A stretch of DNA of 64,000 bases from JAJPHY01 sp040754475 (GTDB lineage Bacteria > Actinomycetota > UBA4738 > HRBIN12), in NCBI GenBank assembly GCA_040754475.1, contig JBFMCN010000036.1:1-64000 (forward strand), given 5' to 3'. The translations under genes were made by a program, and so were the position numbers. How positions within the stretch are numbered: the first letter of the stretch is position 1; each line of letters begins with the position of its first letter. Shown here one piece after another: positions 1 to 6,895 of the stretch. The notes beneath the pieces were generated by a model. It ran no database searches. It was not told the origin of the DNA and was given only the letters and a program-made list of their open reading frames with translations.

Positions 1-141
1 CACCGCAGCCACCAGAAGATCGGTTCCGAGCGTGCCGGTGCCCGGTGGGATCCTCCAGCCGATGATCGCGGCGGTCGCGATCACGAGCCCTGCGAGGAAC
101 CCGATCCCTCGAGCCCATCCCATTCCGTTGGTTTCGCTCAT
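1..141 (-). CDS. Partial small membrane or exported protein
   Basis: This reading frame starts at an ATG at 141 and runs off the left edge, so only about 47 residues are visible. They begin MSETNGMGWARG and continue into one hydrophobic segment (residues about 11-28), consistent with a membrane anchor or signal peptide. A second in-frame ATG lies at 147, but the purine-rich AGAGGGGG stretch is better placed for the ATG at 141. It follows the TasA-like gene on the same strand after a strong hairpin. The position suggests a companion of the TasA-like protein, such as a SipW-type peptidase or a second SipW-dependent substrate. That is inference only; the family cannot be named from this fragment. 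Confidence 0.5.
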   Translation of the reverse strand, partial: MSETNGMGWARGIGFLAGLVIATAAIIGWRIPPGTGTLGTDLLVAAV

Positions 142-161
142 CCTCATCCCCCTCTAGTGAG

Positions 162-195
162 TAGCGGGGCCGCTGAGGGGGAGGCGGCCCCGCTA
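162..195 (-). terminator. Strong 12-bp hairpin between two genes
   Basis: TAGCGGGGCCGC at 162-173 is the perfect reverse complement of GCGGCCCCGCTA at 184-195, with a 10-nt loop. It sits just after the TasA-like gene's stop and before the next gene's start. There is no U-run on the minus strand, so it may attenuate or stabilise the transcript rather than act as a complete intrinsic terminator. Confidence 0.55.
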
Positions 196-218
196 TTCAC
201 CGTCGAAGCGCAGGCGCC

Positions 219-803
219 TTAGACGTTCTGCGCCTCCCACACGAACGAGTGCACGCCGGTGCCGAGTGGCACCGTCTGGCCGTTCGCGTTGTTGTCGTCA
301 GCGAGCGTCACGGTGAACCTGTAGGAGACCGCGTCGTTCGTCACCCAGGGCGCGGGGCCGGTCGCAAGGCCACCCGCCCAGTTCGCCGGGAACCCCGAGA
401 GCGGGCCGCTGTAGGTCACGCCGCTTGCGGCGAACGTGCTGCAGTCACCGAAGGGGCTCGAGCTTGTTCCCTCCTCGACCACGAGGTCCACGTACGGAGC
501 CAGCGGGCCGACGATGCCGGTCGCGTACAGCCGCACCCCGGCGTCCAGCGTCCCCAGGTAGGTGACGGTGATGCAGGACTGCTCACTGTCGCCCGGGGCC
601 GCGTTCGTGACCTGGTACATCGCGGCGCCTGCGTCGTTGTCCGTGATGTACACGGTCCCGGCCTCGAAGAAGTTGTTGTCGTTGCTCGTGGTGCTCGAGA
701 AAGCCGAGAACGTGCCGAAGCCCGCAAGGCTTCCGATCACGCCCACGACGAGCAACGTCAGCAGAAGCTTGCGGCCTCGCCTCTCGCGAGTCTTCTCTGC
801 CAT
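219..803 (-). CDS. TasA/CalY-like secreted protein with SipW-dependent-type signal peptide
   Basis: This is a 194-residue exported protein. The N-terminus has a basic segment (KTRERRGRK), a hydrophobic core (LLLTLLVVGVIGSLAG) and then FGTFSAFSS, followed by an N-x-FxAGTV-like segment. That arrangement is typical of SipW-dependent signal peptides in the TasA/camelysin family, whose members form surface or biofilm fibres. The rest is a predicted beta-rich domain with two cysteine pairs possible (QSC and GDC). The ATG at 803 was chosen because GGGAGGAGAA lies just upstream; a GTG four codons earlier is less likely. A perfect C6-GATA-G6 palindrome lies upstream, and a NarL-type two-component system is next on the same strand. 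The family assignment is good, but fibre formation is inferred. Confidence 0.7.
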   Translation of the reverse strand: MAEKTRERRGRKLLLTLLVVGVIGSLAGFGTFSAFSSTTSNDNNFFEAGTVYITDNDAGAAMYQVTNAAPGDSEQSCITVTYLGTLDAGVRLYATGIVGPLAPYVDLVVEEGTSSSPFGDCSTFAASGVTYSGPLSGFPANWAGGLATGPAPWVTNDAVSYRFTVTLADDNNANGQTVPLGTGVHSFVWEAQNV

Positions 804-921
804 TTCTCCTCCCACCTCTCCAGGTCCTGTACGGGGGTCACCTTCTCCTTCGGCACGGAAGACGGCCTCGACGATTCCTGGTGGAAGGGAAATCCGGCTA
901 CCAGCGATCGGGTAGGCATGT

Positions 922-937
922 CCCCCCGATAGGGGGG
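922..937 (-). promoter_or_regulatory. CCCCCC-GATA-GGGGGG palindrome upstream of the TasA-like gene
   Basis: A perfect 6+6 inverted repeat with a GATA spacer lies in the 148-bp gap between the response regulator gene and the TasA-like gene. LuxR/NarL-type regulators commonly bind short C-run/G-run palindromes with a small spacer. The adjacent NarL-type regulator is the obvious candidate binder, but this is inference. It could also be an RNA hairpin in the leader. Confidence 0.45.
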
Positions 938-951
938 TGGGCGATCCGTCC

Positions 952-1629
952 TTAGACGGAGATGGCGCCGTGCTTCACGGCGAACGCAACCGCCTCGAGC
1001 TTCGAGTGCACACCGAGCTTGGCGAGGAGGTTACGCACGTGCGTCTGCACCGTCTGTGGGCTGATGAACAGCTGGCGTGCGATGTCGTCGTTCCGCATGC
1101 CCTGCGCCAGAAGCTGGAGGATCTCCTTCTCCCGGTCGGTGAGCTCCTCCAGGAGGGCCAACGCATCGCGGCGCGCCTCGCGCTCCTTCGCGACCTGGTG
1201 CAGAAGCCGCGTAAGGATGGTTGGGTCGATCAGCACCTCGCCCTCGGCTGCCGCCTTCGCAGCGGCTAGGACCTCCTCAGCGGCCTCTTCCTTGCCGAGG
1301 AATCCCGAGGCACCGGCCTCGACGGCTTCCACGAGAAGGCGCTCCTCGTCGTGAGCGGTCATGATGACAACCTTCGTCGCCGGGGAGACCTCCTTGATCC
1401 TCCTGGTGGCCTCGATGCCGTCCATCCCGCCCTTGAAGACGATGTCCATCAGAACCACATCGGGGTGGAACTCCTGACACAGCTCTACGGACTGCTCCGC
1501 GACGTGAACGGGAGCGGCGATCATACGTAGGGTGTCGTCGCGCTCGACGACCATGGCGAGCGCGTCGGTGAGGATCTTGTGATCATCGCAGATGAGCAGT
1601 GTGACCGGCTCTCTCTGGCCGACGGACAC
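952..1629 (-). CDS. NarL/FixJ-family response regulator
   Basis: This is a 225-residue two-component response regulator. The receiver domain (about residues 10-130) has the acidic pair in ICDDHK and the likely phospho-acceptor Asp62 in VLMDIVFKGG. The C-terminal LuxR-type helix-turn-helix (about 160-225) reads LTDREKEILQLLAQG and FISPQTVQTHVRNLLAKL. It starts at a GTG four bases after the stop of the upstream histidine kinase, so the pair is one transcription unit. The next gene downstream encodes the TasA-like protein, a plausible target. The signal is unknown. Confidence 0.9.
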   Translation of the reverse strand: MSVGQREPVTLLICDDHKILTDALAMVVERDDTLRMIAAPVHVAEQSVELCQEFHPDVVLMDIVFKGGMDGIEATRRIKEVSPATKVVIMTAHDEERLLVEAVEAGASGFLGKEEAAEEVLAAAKAAAEGEVLIDPTILTRLLHQVAKEREARRDALALLEELTDREKEILQLLAQGMRNDDIARQLFISPQTVQTHVRNLLAKLGVHSKLEAVAFAVKHGAISV

Positions 1630-1633
1630 CCTG

Positions 1634-2431
1634 TCATCCCCCCCGCAACCTGACGCGGAGCATCGTACCTTGCCCCGTCTGATCCTCAATGTCCAATCGG
1701 CCGCCGTGGGCCATGACATGAGCCCGACTGATGAACAGGCCAAGACCGGCTCCCGGGGTCTCCTCATAGCCCGGCGGGCGACACGTCGCGAACTTCGCGA
1801 ACACCTCTTCGCGGTGCTCCGATGGAATCCCGGGACCACGGTCGACGATCTCGATGACGACATCGTCCTCGGCATTGCCACGGTACGCACGCACCTCGAT
1901 GGGCGAGCCTGAAGGGGAGAACTTGGCGGCGTTGTCGATGAGGTTGGCCAGCACCTCCGCGATGCGGATCCTGTCGATGGTGGCCACGAGCCCTGTCTCG
2001 GTTTCGACGACCATCGCGTGATCGCCGACGGGTGCGTGCCATGCAACCTCTTCGACGAGCTGGCTGACGTCCTCCGATCGCATGACGTAGTTGAGCTGTC
2101 CGGCGTCGATCCTCATCGCAGTCGCCGCCTCGTCGGCGATGACCTTGAGGCGGTCCGCCTCGCGGTCGATCAGCAGGAAGAACTCCCGGCGCTCCTCGTC
2201 GCTCATGGATTCGTAGAGCCGGGTTCCTGTGCTCGCAAGCCCCTTCACCGACATGATTGGGTTCTTCAGCTCGTGGGCCACCTTGGATGCGATCTCCGCC
2301 CGCCCGCCCGCCCCCGAGGGCATCGACGCGGGGGTTCGCCCGGCCGAGGACCGACGCCAGATCGCCACGACCACGACCGTGGCGAGAAGCCCTGCAGCAA
2401 GGCCGAGCAAGAACGCTGTCCAGGAGGTCAC
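1634..2431 (-). CDS. Membrane-anchored sensor histidine kinase
   Basis: This 265-residue kinase has one transmembrane helix (about residues 6-25) and no extracellular sensor domain. The dimerisation/phosphoacceptor motif is VAHELKNPIMSVKG with His53. The ATPase domain shows an N box (NLIDNAAKFSP), a G1 box (DRGPGIP), an F box (FAKF) and a G2 box (GAGLGLFI). The GTG at 2431 is preceded by CAGGAG. It is an orthodox HisKA kinase, although its cognate regulator is of the NarL type, which more often pairs with HisKA_3 kinases. With so little outside the membrane, it probably senses a membrane or cytoplasmic cue. Confidence 0.88.
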   Translation of the reverse strand: MTSWTAFLLGLAAGLLATVVVVAIWRRSSAGRTPASMPSGAGGRAEIASKVAHELKNPIMSVKGLASTGTRLYESMSDEERREFFLLIDREADRLKVIADEAATAMRIDAGQLNYVMRSEDVSQLVEEVAWHAPVGDHAMVVETETGLVATIDRIRIAEVLANLIDNAAKFSPSGSPIEVRAYRGNAEDDVVIEIVDRGPGIPSEHREEVFAKFATCRPPGYEETPGAGLGLFISRAHVMAHGGRLDIEDQTGQGTMLRVRLRGG

Positions 2432-2469
2432 GGCCGGAGTCTAGGCCCTGACGTGCCGCGAGCCGAGCA

Positions 2470-3255
2470 TCACTCGTACGAATGCGCGTCGTCCGGGAAG
2501 ATCCCCTCGGCTACTTCCCGGGCGAAGTCCCGCGCGGCTCGGGCGGTTTCCTCGCGTAGGTTCGCGTAGGCTCTTGCGAACCTCGGCGGGCGCTCTGTGA
2601 TACCGAGGAGGTCGTGGATGACCAGGACCTGCGCGTCGCAGTGGGGCCCGGCCCCGATGCCTATCGTCGGGACGTTGACCGAGTGCGCGATCTTCGCGGC
2701 GAGCTCGGCCGGTATCGCCTCGAGAACGATGGAGAACGCGCCCGCCTTCTCCAGCGCCATGGCCTGATCGAGGATCTTGGACGCGTCTTCGCCGCGGCCC
2801 TGGACGCAGTAGCCGCCGAAGAGGTTCACCGACTGCGGCGTGAGTCCCACATGCGCCATTGCCGGTATTCCCACGTCGAGGAGCCGTCGGACGAGCTCGA
2901 GCTGCGGCCCCTCGATCTTAACGGCCTGCGCGCCGCCCTCCTTCACGAGTCGTCCCGCGTTTCGAACTCCGTCCTCCACCGAGACCTGAAAGGACATGAA
3001 GGGCATGTCCGCGACGACCATGGCCTCCTTCGTCCCGCGCACGACGGCGCGGGTGTGATGAAGCATCTCTTCCATCGTCACGGGCAGCTCGCTGGGGTAG
3101 CCGAGCACATTACGGCCGACCGAGTCGCCGACAAGGAGCACGGGGATTCCAGCTTCATCCAGGATTCGGGCCGTCGGGCAGTCATACGCCGTCAGCATCG
3201 CGAAGCGCCTGCCCTCGGCCTTCCAGTGTTGAAGATCGTGGATGGTCACGCTCAT
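2470..3255 (-). CDS. panB: 3-methyl-2-oxobutanoate hydroxymethyltransferase (PanB)
   Basis: PanB transfers a hydroxymethyl group from 5,10-methylene-tetrahydrofolate to 2-ketoisovalerate, giving ketopantoate in pantothenate and coenzyme A synthesis. The 261-residue length is normal. Family motifs are visible: LTAYDCPTARILDEAG, LLVGDSVG (metal-binding Asp), MPFMSFQ, VKIEG with the catalytic Glu region, MAHVGLTPQ and IGIGAG. The ATG at 3255 has AAGGAGG eight bases upstream, so a longer frame beginning at 3285 was rejected. It is a single cytoplasmic enzyme gene; the other pan genes are not in the window. Confidence 0.95.
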   Translation of the reverse strand: MSVTIHDLQHWKAEGRRFAMLTAYDCPTARILDEAGIPVLLVGDSVGRNVLGYPSELPVTMEEMLHHTRAVVRGTKEAMVVADMPFMSFQVSVEDGVRNAGRLVKEGGAQAVKIEGPQLELVRRLLDVGIPAMAHVGLTPQSVNLFGGYCVQGRGEDASKILDQAMALEKAGAFSIVLEAIPAELAAKIAHSVNVPTIGIGAGPHCDAQVLVIHDLLGITERPPRFARAYANLREETARAARDFAREVAEGIFPDDAHSYE

Positions 3256-3382
3256 CGCTCGCGCCTCCTTGGTTGTCGAGTGCACGGCCGTGTGCGGCGA
3301 GTGTACCGATCGAGGGGCAGCCCGGTTCCGCCGCCACTCCGTGTCAGACCCCCGTGCTACGGTCGTCGCAGCTGGAAGCCGG

Positions 3383-3388
3383 TAGACT
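3383..3388 (+). promoter_or_regulatory. Candidate -10 box (TAGACT) for the rpsF operon
   Basis: TAGACT fits the TANNNT -10 pattern seen before many genes here. It would start a transcript near 3395, giving a leader of about 54 bases that contains the AAAGGAGG ribosome binding site. No convincing -35 was seen. Confidence 0.4.
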
Positions 3389-3448
3389 TCGAAGGTCCTA
3401 CCGTTCCTGCTCCCCCTGGGGGCCGTTCAGACCAAAGGAGGTGGGGAC

Positions 3449-3736
3449 CTGAGACAGTACGAGGTCATGCTCATCCTGCCGGCGGAGGCCGACGAGTCGG
3501 TCGTCAGTACGGCAGTGGACCGCGTCACCCGCATCGTCTCCGAGGGTGGAGGTGAGGTTGGCAAGATCGACCGCTGGGGTCGTCGGCGGCTGGCCTTCGA
3601 GATCGCCCGCCAGAGCGAGGGCTACTACCTCGTGGTTGAGTTCCGCGCCGACCCGGCCGTCATCGCCGAGCTCGAGCGCACTCTGCATCTCGCGGACGAG
3701 GTAATGCGGTTCAAGGTGGTCGTCCGAGCCGCGTAG
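3449..3736 (+). CDS. rpsF: Small ribosomal subunit protein bS6, apparent CTG start
   Basis: bS6 binds 16S rRNA in the platform of the 30S subunit together with bS18. The 95-residue product reads (M)RQYEVMLILPAE at its start, the normal bS6 N-terminus with its first beta strand. That places the start at CTG 3449-3451, seven bases after a strong AAAGGAGG (3434-3441). There is no in-frame ATG, GTG or TTG upstream. The GTG at 3441 is in another frame and stops after three codons. Starting at the ATG at 3467 would delete six residues of the conserved first strand. It heads the rpsF-ssb-rpsR-rplI operon. Confidence 0.88.
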   Translation: MRQYEVMLILPAEADESVVSTAVDRVTRIVSEGGGEVGKIDRWGRRRLAFEIARQSEGYYLVVEFRADPAVIAELERTLHLADEVMRFKVVVRAA

Positions 3737-3825
3737 CCCAGCGAGGCCCGGTCGCGGAAGCGGCTTCCCCCTCCCCGGCTCCGCCATCCGCCGGGGAGCG
3801 GAAGAAGAACAGGAAGGTGATGGAG

Positions 3826-4272
3826 ATGGCGAGCGACAATCAGATCGTCATCGTCGGCAACCTGACCGACGACCCGGAGCTGCGCTATACGCCGAACGGT
3901 GCGGCGGTCGTGAAGTTCCGCGTGGCTGTGAACCGGCGCTTCAAGGACGAGGCCGGAAACTGGAAGGACGGGGATACCTCGTACTTCACGGTCAACGCCT
4001 GGCGGAGCCTGGCCGAGAACACCGCCGAGTCCCTCACGCGGGGCACGCGTGTGGTGGTCGCGGGCCGCCTCCAGATGCGTTCGTGGGAGACGCAGGAGGG
4101 CGACAGGCGCTCCGTGGTCGAGATAGAGGCCGACGAGGTGGGGCCGAGCCTGCGCTGGGCCACCGCGAAGGTTGAGCGTCAGGGTCACTCAGGCGGTGGG
4201 GACTGGTCCGCTCCTGCCCCGGTTGGCGCTCGCCAAGCGACAGACGAGGAGACTCCACCAGATGCCAACTAA
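3826..4272 (+). CDS. ssb: Single-stranded DNA-binding protein
   Basis: Ssb coats single-stranded DNA in replication, recombination and repair. The 148-residue product has an N-terminal OB fold (about residues 1-110: IVIVGNLTDDPELRYTPNG, VVVAGRLQ) followed by a short linker rich in Gly, Pro, Thr and acidic residues. The usual acidic C-terminal tip (DDDIPF-like) is not clear here; it ends EETPPDAN. Three in-frame starts (3817, 3820, 3826) cluster together. The ATG at 3826 is best spaced from AGGAAGG at 3811. It overlaps rpsR by 11 bases. Confidence 0.93.
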   Translation: MASDNQIVIVGNLTDDPELRYTPNGAAVVKFRVAVNRRFKDEAGNWKDGDTSYFTVNAWRSLAENTAESLTRGTRVVVAGRLQMRSWETQEGDRRSVVEIEADEVGPSLRWATAKVERQGHSGGGDWSAPAPVGARQATDEETPPDAN

Positions 4273-4534
4273 GTCCAAGAAGCGGCCCGCCAGAAAGGAG
4301 AAGGACGAGAAGGCCTGGCAGAAGAAGCAGAAGAAGAAGGTCTGCATCTTCTGTAAGGACCGGGTCGAGTACGTCGACTTCAAGGACGTTGGGACGCTCC
4401 GTAAGTTCGTGTCGGATCGCGGGAAGATCCGCGCGCGCCGCGTTACCGGCAACTGCGCTCAGCATCAGCGCGACGTCGCCGCGGCCGTGAAGAACGCGCG
4501 TGAGATGGCCCTGCTACCGTATTCGACCCGATGA
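4262..4534 (+). CDS. rpsR: Small ribosomal subunit protein bS18
   Basis: bS18 pairs with bS6 in the 30S platform. The product is 90 residues with a very lysine-rich N-terminal tail (about residues 3-30), then VCIFCKD, VDFKDVGTLRKFVSDRGKI and TGNCAQHQR. The CxxC pair plus the later Cys and His suggest the zinc-binding (C+) form of bS18. The start ATG lies within the end of ssb, indicating translational coupling, and the stop overlaps the rplI start (ATGA). Confidence 0.95.
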   Translation: MPTKSKKRPARKEKDEKAWQKKQKKKVCIFCKDRVEYVDFKDVGTLRKFVSDRGKIRARRVTGNCAQHQRDVAAAVKNAREMALLPYSTR

Positions 4535-4983
4535 AGGTCATTCTCCAGAGGTCGGTGGACAAGCTCGGCGATCCTGGCGACCTTGTCGAGGTCGCAGACG
4601 GCTACGCCCGGAACTACCTGATGCCCAGAGGTCTCGCGGTCAGGGCCACCAAGGGCGCGGTGAAGCACGTCGAGAGCCTGAAACGAGCCCACGCCGCTCG
4701 GGTCGACAAGGCGAAGGCTGAGGCAGAGGCCGTCGCGCAGCGCCTCGCCGCCACGCCGATTAGGGTTCAGGCGCGGGCCGGGGAGGAGGGCAGGCTCTTC
4801 GGCAGCGTGACGGCGAGCGAGATCGCGGAGGAGATCGAACGCCAGACCGGGGTGCGCGTCGACCGGCACAACGTCCACCTCGACGAACCCATCCGAAGCG
4901 TGGGTGTGCACGAGGTACGAGTGCACCTCTTCCCCGAGGTGGACCCGATCATGTCGGTCGAGGTCGAGCCGAGCGAGTCATAG
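4531..4983 (+). CDS. rplI: Large ribosomal subunit protein bL9
   Basis: bL9 binds 23S rRNA near the L1 stalk. The 150-residue product has the usual N-terminal domain (MKVILQRSVDKLGDPGD, the signature YARNYLMPRGLA), a long charged central helix (about residues 45-78) and a C-terminal domain beginning near GRLFGSVT. The length is standard. It is the last gene of the ribosomal/ssb operon; a 345-bp gap separates it from dnaB. Confidence 0.96.
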   Translation: MKVILQRSVDKLGDPGDLVEVADGYARNYLMPRGLAVRATKGAVKHVESLKRAHAARVDKAKAEAEAVAQRLAATPIRVQARAGEEGRLFGSVTASEIAEEIERQTGVRVDRHNVHLDEPIRSVGVHEVRVHLFPEVDPIMSVEVEPSES

Positions 4984-5328
4984 CTCGGGCTCAGGCATCG
5001 TGCGCTGAGGTCGGGGTCTTCGTCCTCGCTGCGGCTGAGCCGACGACGCTCGGACGAAGCCCCCTCCCCGCGCGCTGTCCCCGCCCGTGCCATATCCGCA
5101 GGTAGGAGCTCTGTCAGAGACGGTTCCTACATTTGTCCACTGGCAATCCACAGAGGAGCGCCGCAGGTGGACGGGCAACTGACAAGAAATCTCCGGCTCC
5201 GACCTGCTCCAACCCCTCTCCCCAGGCCTACCCACAGTCTCTCCCTTCGTGGGACACGACGCCCGGTGAGTAGGGTTGCTCTCGGCGGGCTCATCCGGGG
5301 ACTCGTCCGGGAAGCAGAGGGGGACTGA
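4984..5328 (+). other. rplI-dnaB intergenic region with DnaA-box-like sites
   Basis: No gene is visible in these 345 bases. Three nonamers resemble the actinobacterial DnaA box TTGTCCACA: TTGTCCACT at 5133-5141, CAATCCACA at 5144-5152 and CTACCCACA at 5228-5236, all on the plus strand. They could link dnaB expression to DnaA. They are too few, and the GC content too high, to call an origin. Confidence 0.35.
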
Positions 5329-6681
5329 GTGGCGCGCACGGCTGAGGACGTTCGTCGTCTGCGGCCAGACCGCGTCCCCCCGCACAACCTTGAGGCAGAG
5401 GAGTCAGTCCTCGGCTCGATGATGCTCTCGGCTGAGGCGATCGCCGACGTCGTCGAGGTCGTCAAGCCTGACGACTTCTATCGCTCGGCAAACGGGAAGA
5501 TCTTCGACACTCTCCGCTCCGTATACGCGCGGGGGGATCCCGTCGACGCCATCACCGCGGTGGAGGAGCTCCGCCGGCGCGGGATCCTCGAAGAAGTCGG
5601 TGGGCACCTCTACGTCCACGAGCTCGTCGAGCAGGTGCCGGCGCCGGCGGCGGCGGGCAACTACGCGAAGATCGTCGCACAGCACGCACTTCTGCGGCGG
5701 CTCATCCAGGCGGCAGCCGACGTCATGGAGATGGGCTACTCGGCACCGGAGGATCCCGAGAGGGTCGCGGATGAAGCCGAGCAGCGTATCTACGAAGTCG
5801 CACGCCACGACGACAAGGAGCAGGTTGCCTCCCTGCACGATCTCGTCGACCAGGCGATGAGCGACCTGGAGAAGATACAGAACCGGGAGTCGGCCTTTGC
5901 GGGCCTGCCGACGGGCTTCCGTGATCTCGACGCGTTGCTGTCCGGCCTCCAGGCGGGCAACCTCATCGTCGTCGCCGCACGGCCCGGCGTGGGCAAGTCG
6001 TCGTTCGTGACTAACCTGGCCCGCAACGTCGCCGTCGAGACACGTGCACCGGTCGGGATGTTCTCCCTGGAGATGTCGCGGTGGGAGATCGGCATGCGCC
6101 TGCTTTGCGCCGAGGCGCGGGTGCCGTGGGACAGCATCCGCAACAAACGGGTCGGGGCAGACGACTGGTCGCGGATCGTCCAGGCGGCCGAGGTACTGCA
6201 CGACGCGCCGCTGTCGATCATCGACTCAGGGAACGTCACGCTCGTCGACATCCGTGCCAAGGCCAGGCGGCTCAGCACCCGCCGGGCGGGCCTCGGTCTC
6301 ATCATCGTCGACTATCTCCAACTCATGTCCCATCACCGCCGCGTCGACAACCGTCAGCAGGAGATCGCTGAGATCAGCCGTGGTCTCAAGCTCCTTGCAA
6401 AGGAGCTCGACATCCCGGTCGTCGCGGTCTCGCAGCTGAACCGCGATCCCGAACGCAGGCAGGACAAGCGGCCGCAGCTCTCCGATCTGAGGGAGTCCGG
6501 TGCGATCGAGCAGGACTCGGACGTAGTCATGTTCATCCACCGCGACGACGGCGATCCCGCGAAGAAGGGCCTTGCCGATCTCATCATCGCCAAGCACCGC
6601 AACGGCCCTACGGACACGATCCCGCTCACGTTCCTGCCGCACCTGACCCAGTTCCGCAACTACGCTCCAGCAGCGACGTAG
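5329..6681 (+). CDS. dnaB: Replicative DNA helicase DnaB
   Basis: DnaB is the hexameric helicase that unwinds DNA at the replication fork and recruits primase. The 450-residue product has the N-terminal primase-interaction domain (about residues 10-115: PPHNLEAEESVLGSMM), a linker, and a RecA-like motor domain. The motor shows Walker A ARPGVGKSS, the LEMS motif after FSLEMSRWE, Walker B IIVDYLQLM and QLSDLRESGAIEQD. The length is normal and no intein interrupts the P-loop, unlike many actinobacterial DnaB proteins. The GTG at 5329 follows AGAGGGGGA. Confidence 0.96.
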   Translation: MARTAEDVRRLRPDRVPPHNLEAEESVLGSMMLSAEAIADVVEVVKPDDFYRSANGKIFDTLRSVYARGDPVDAITAVEELRRRGILEEVGGHLYVHELVEQVPAPAAAGNYAKIVAQHALLRRLIQAAADVMEMGYSAPEDPERVADEAEQRIYEVARHDDKEQVASLHDLVDQAMSDLEKIQNRESAFAGLPTGFRDLDALLSGLQAGNLIVVAARPGVGKSSFVTNLARNVAVETRAPVGMFSLEMSRWEIGMRLLCAEARVPWDSIRNKRVGADDWSRIVQAAEVLHDAPLSIIDSGNVTLVDIRAKARRLSTRRAGLGLIIVDYLQLMSHHRRVDNRQQEIAEISRGLKLLAKELDIPVVAVSQLNRDPERRQDKRPQLSDLRESGAIEQDSDVVMFIHRDDGDPAKKGLADLIIAKHRNGPTDTIPLTFLPHLTQFRNYAPAAT

Positions 6682-6739
6682 ACGGATGCCGCGGGGTCCC
6701 GGTCGCGAGGAGAGATCAGCGCCGCGTTCGCGAAGGGCT

Positions 6740-6813
6740 TGGAGCGGGTGAGGGGAATCGAACCCCCGTTTCAAGCTTGGGAAGCTTGCGTTCTGCCATT
6801 GAACCACACCCGC
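6740..6813 (-). tRNA. tRNA-Gly (anticodon CCC)
   Basis: On the minus strand the acceptor arms GCGGGTG and CACCCGC pair. The anticodon stem CAAGC/GCTTG encloses the loop TTCCCAA (anticodon CCC), and the T arm contains GGTTCGATTCC. The 3' CCA is encoded (6740-6742), unlike in the other four tRNAs of this window. A TACACT -10 box lies upstream at 6851-6846. Confidence 0.93.
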
Positions 6814-6845
6814 GTGGCCAACCTGCTCTCCGGCCGTGGTGGATT

Positions 6846-6862
6846 AGTGTAGCGAGCTACAC
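6846..6862. promoter_or_regulatory. Palindrome in the tRNA-Gly/trpD divergent region
   Basis: GTGTAGC at 6847-6853 and GCTACAC at 6856-6862 form a perfect 7-bp inverted repeat around GA. It overlaps TACACT, the likely minus-strand -10 box for tRNA-Gly. It lies about 20 bp upstream of the trpD -10 box (TAGCGT, 6881-6886), so it could be an operator, but no regulator is apparent. Confidence 0.35.
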
Positions 6863-6895
6863 GGCGCGCGTGCGACCTGCTAGCGTTCGGCTCCC

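Noticed and set aside
4984..5328. Chromosome origin between rplI and dnaB
   Set aside because: There are only three imperfect DnaA-box-like sites, no AT-rich unwinding element, and no dnaA or dnaN nearby.
5329..6681. Intein in DnaB
   Set aside because: The Walker A region is uninterrupted and the length (450 residues) is that of an intein-free helicase.
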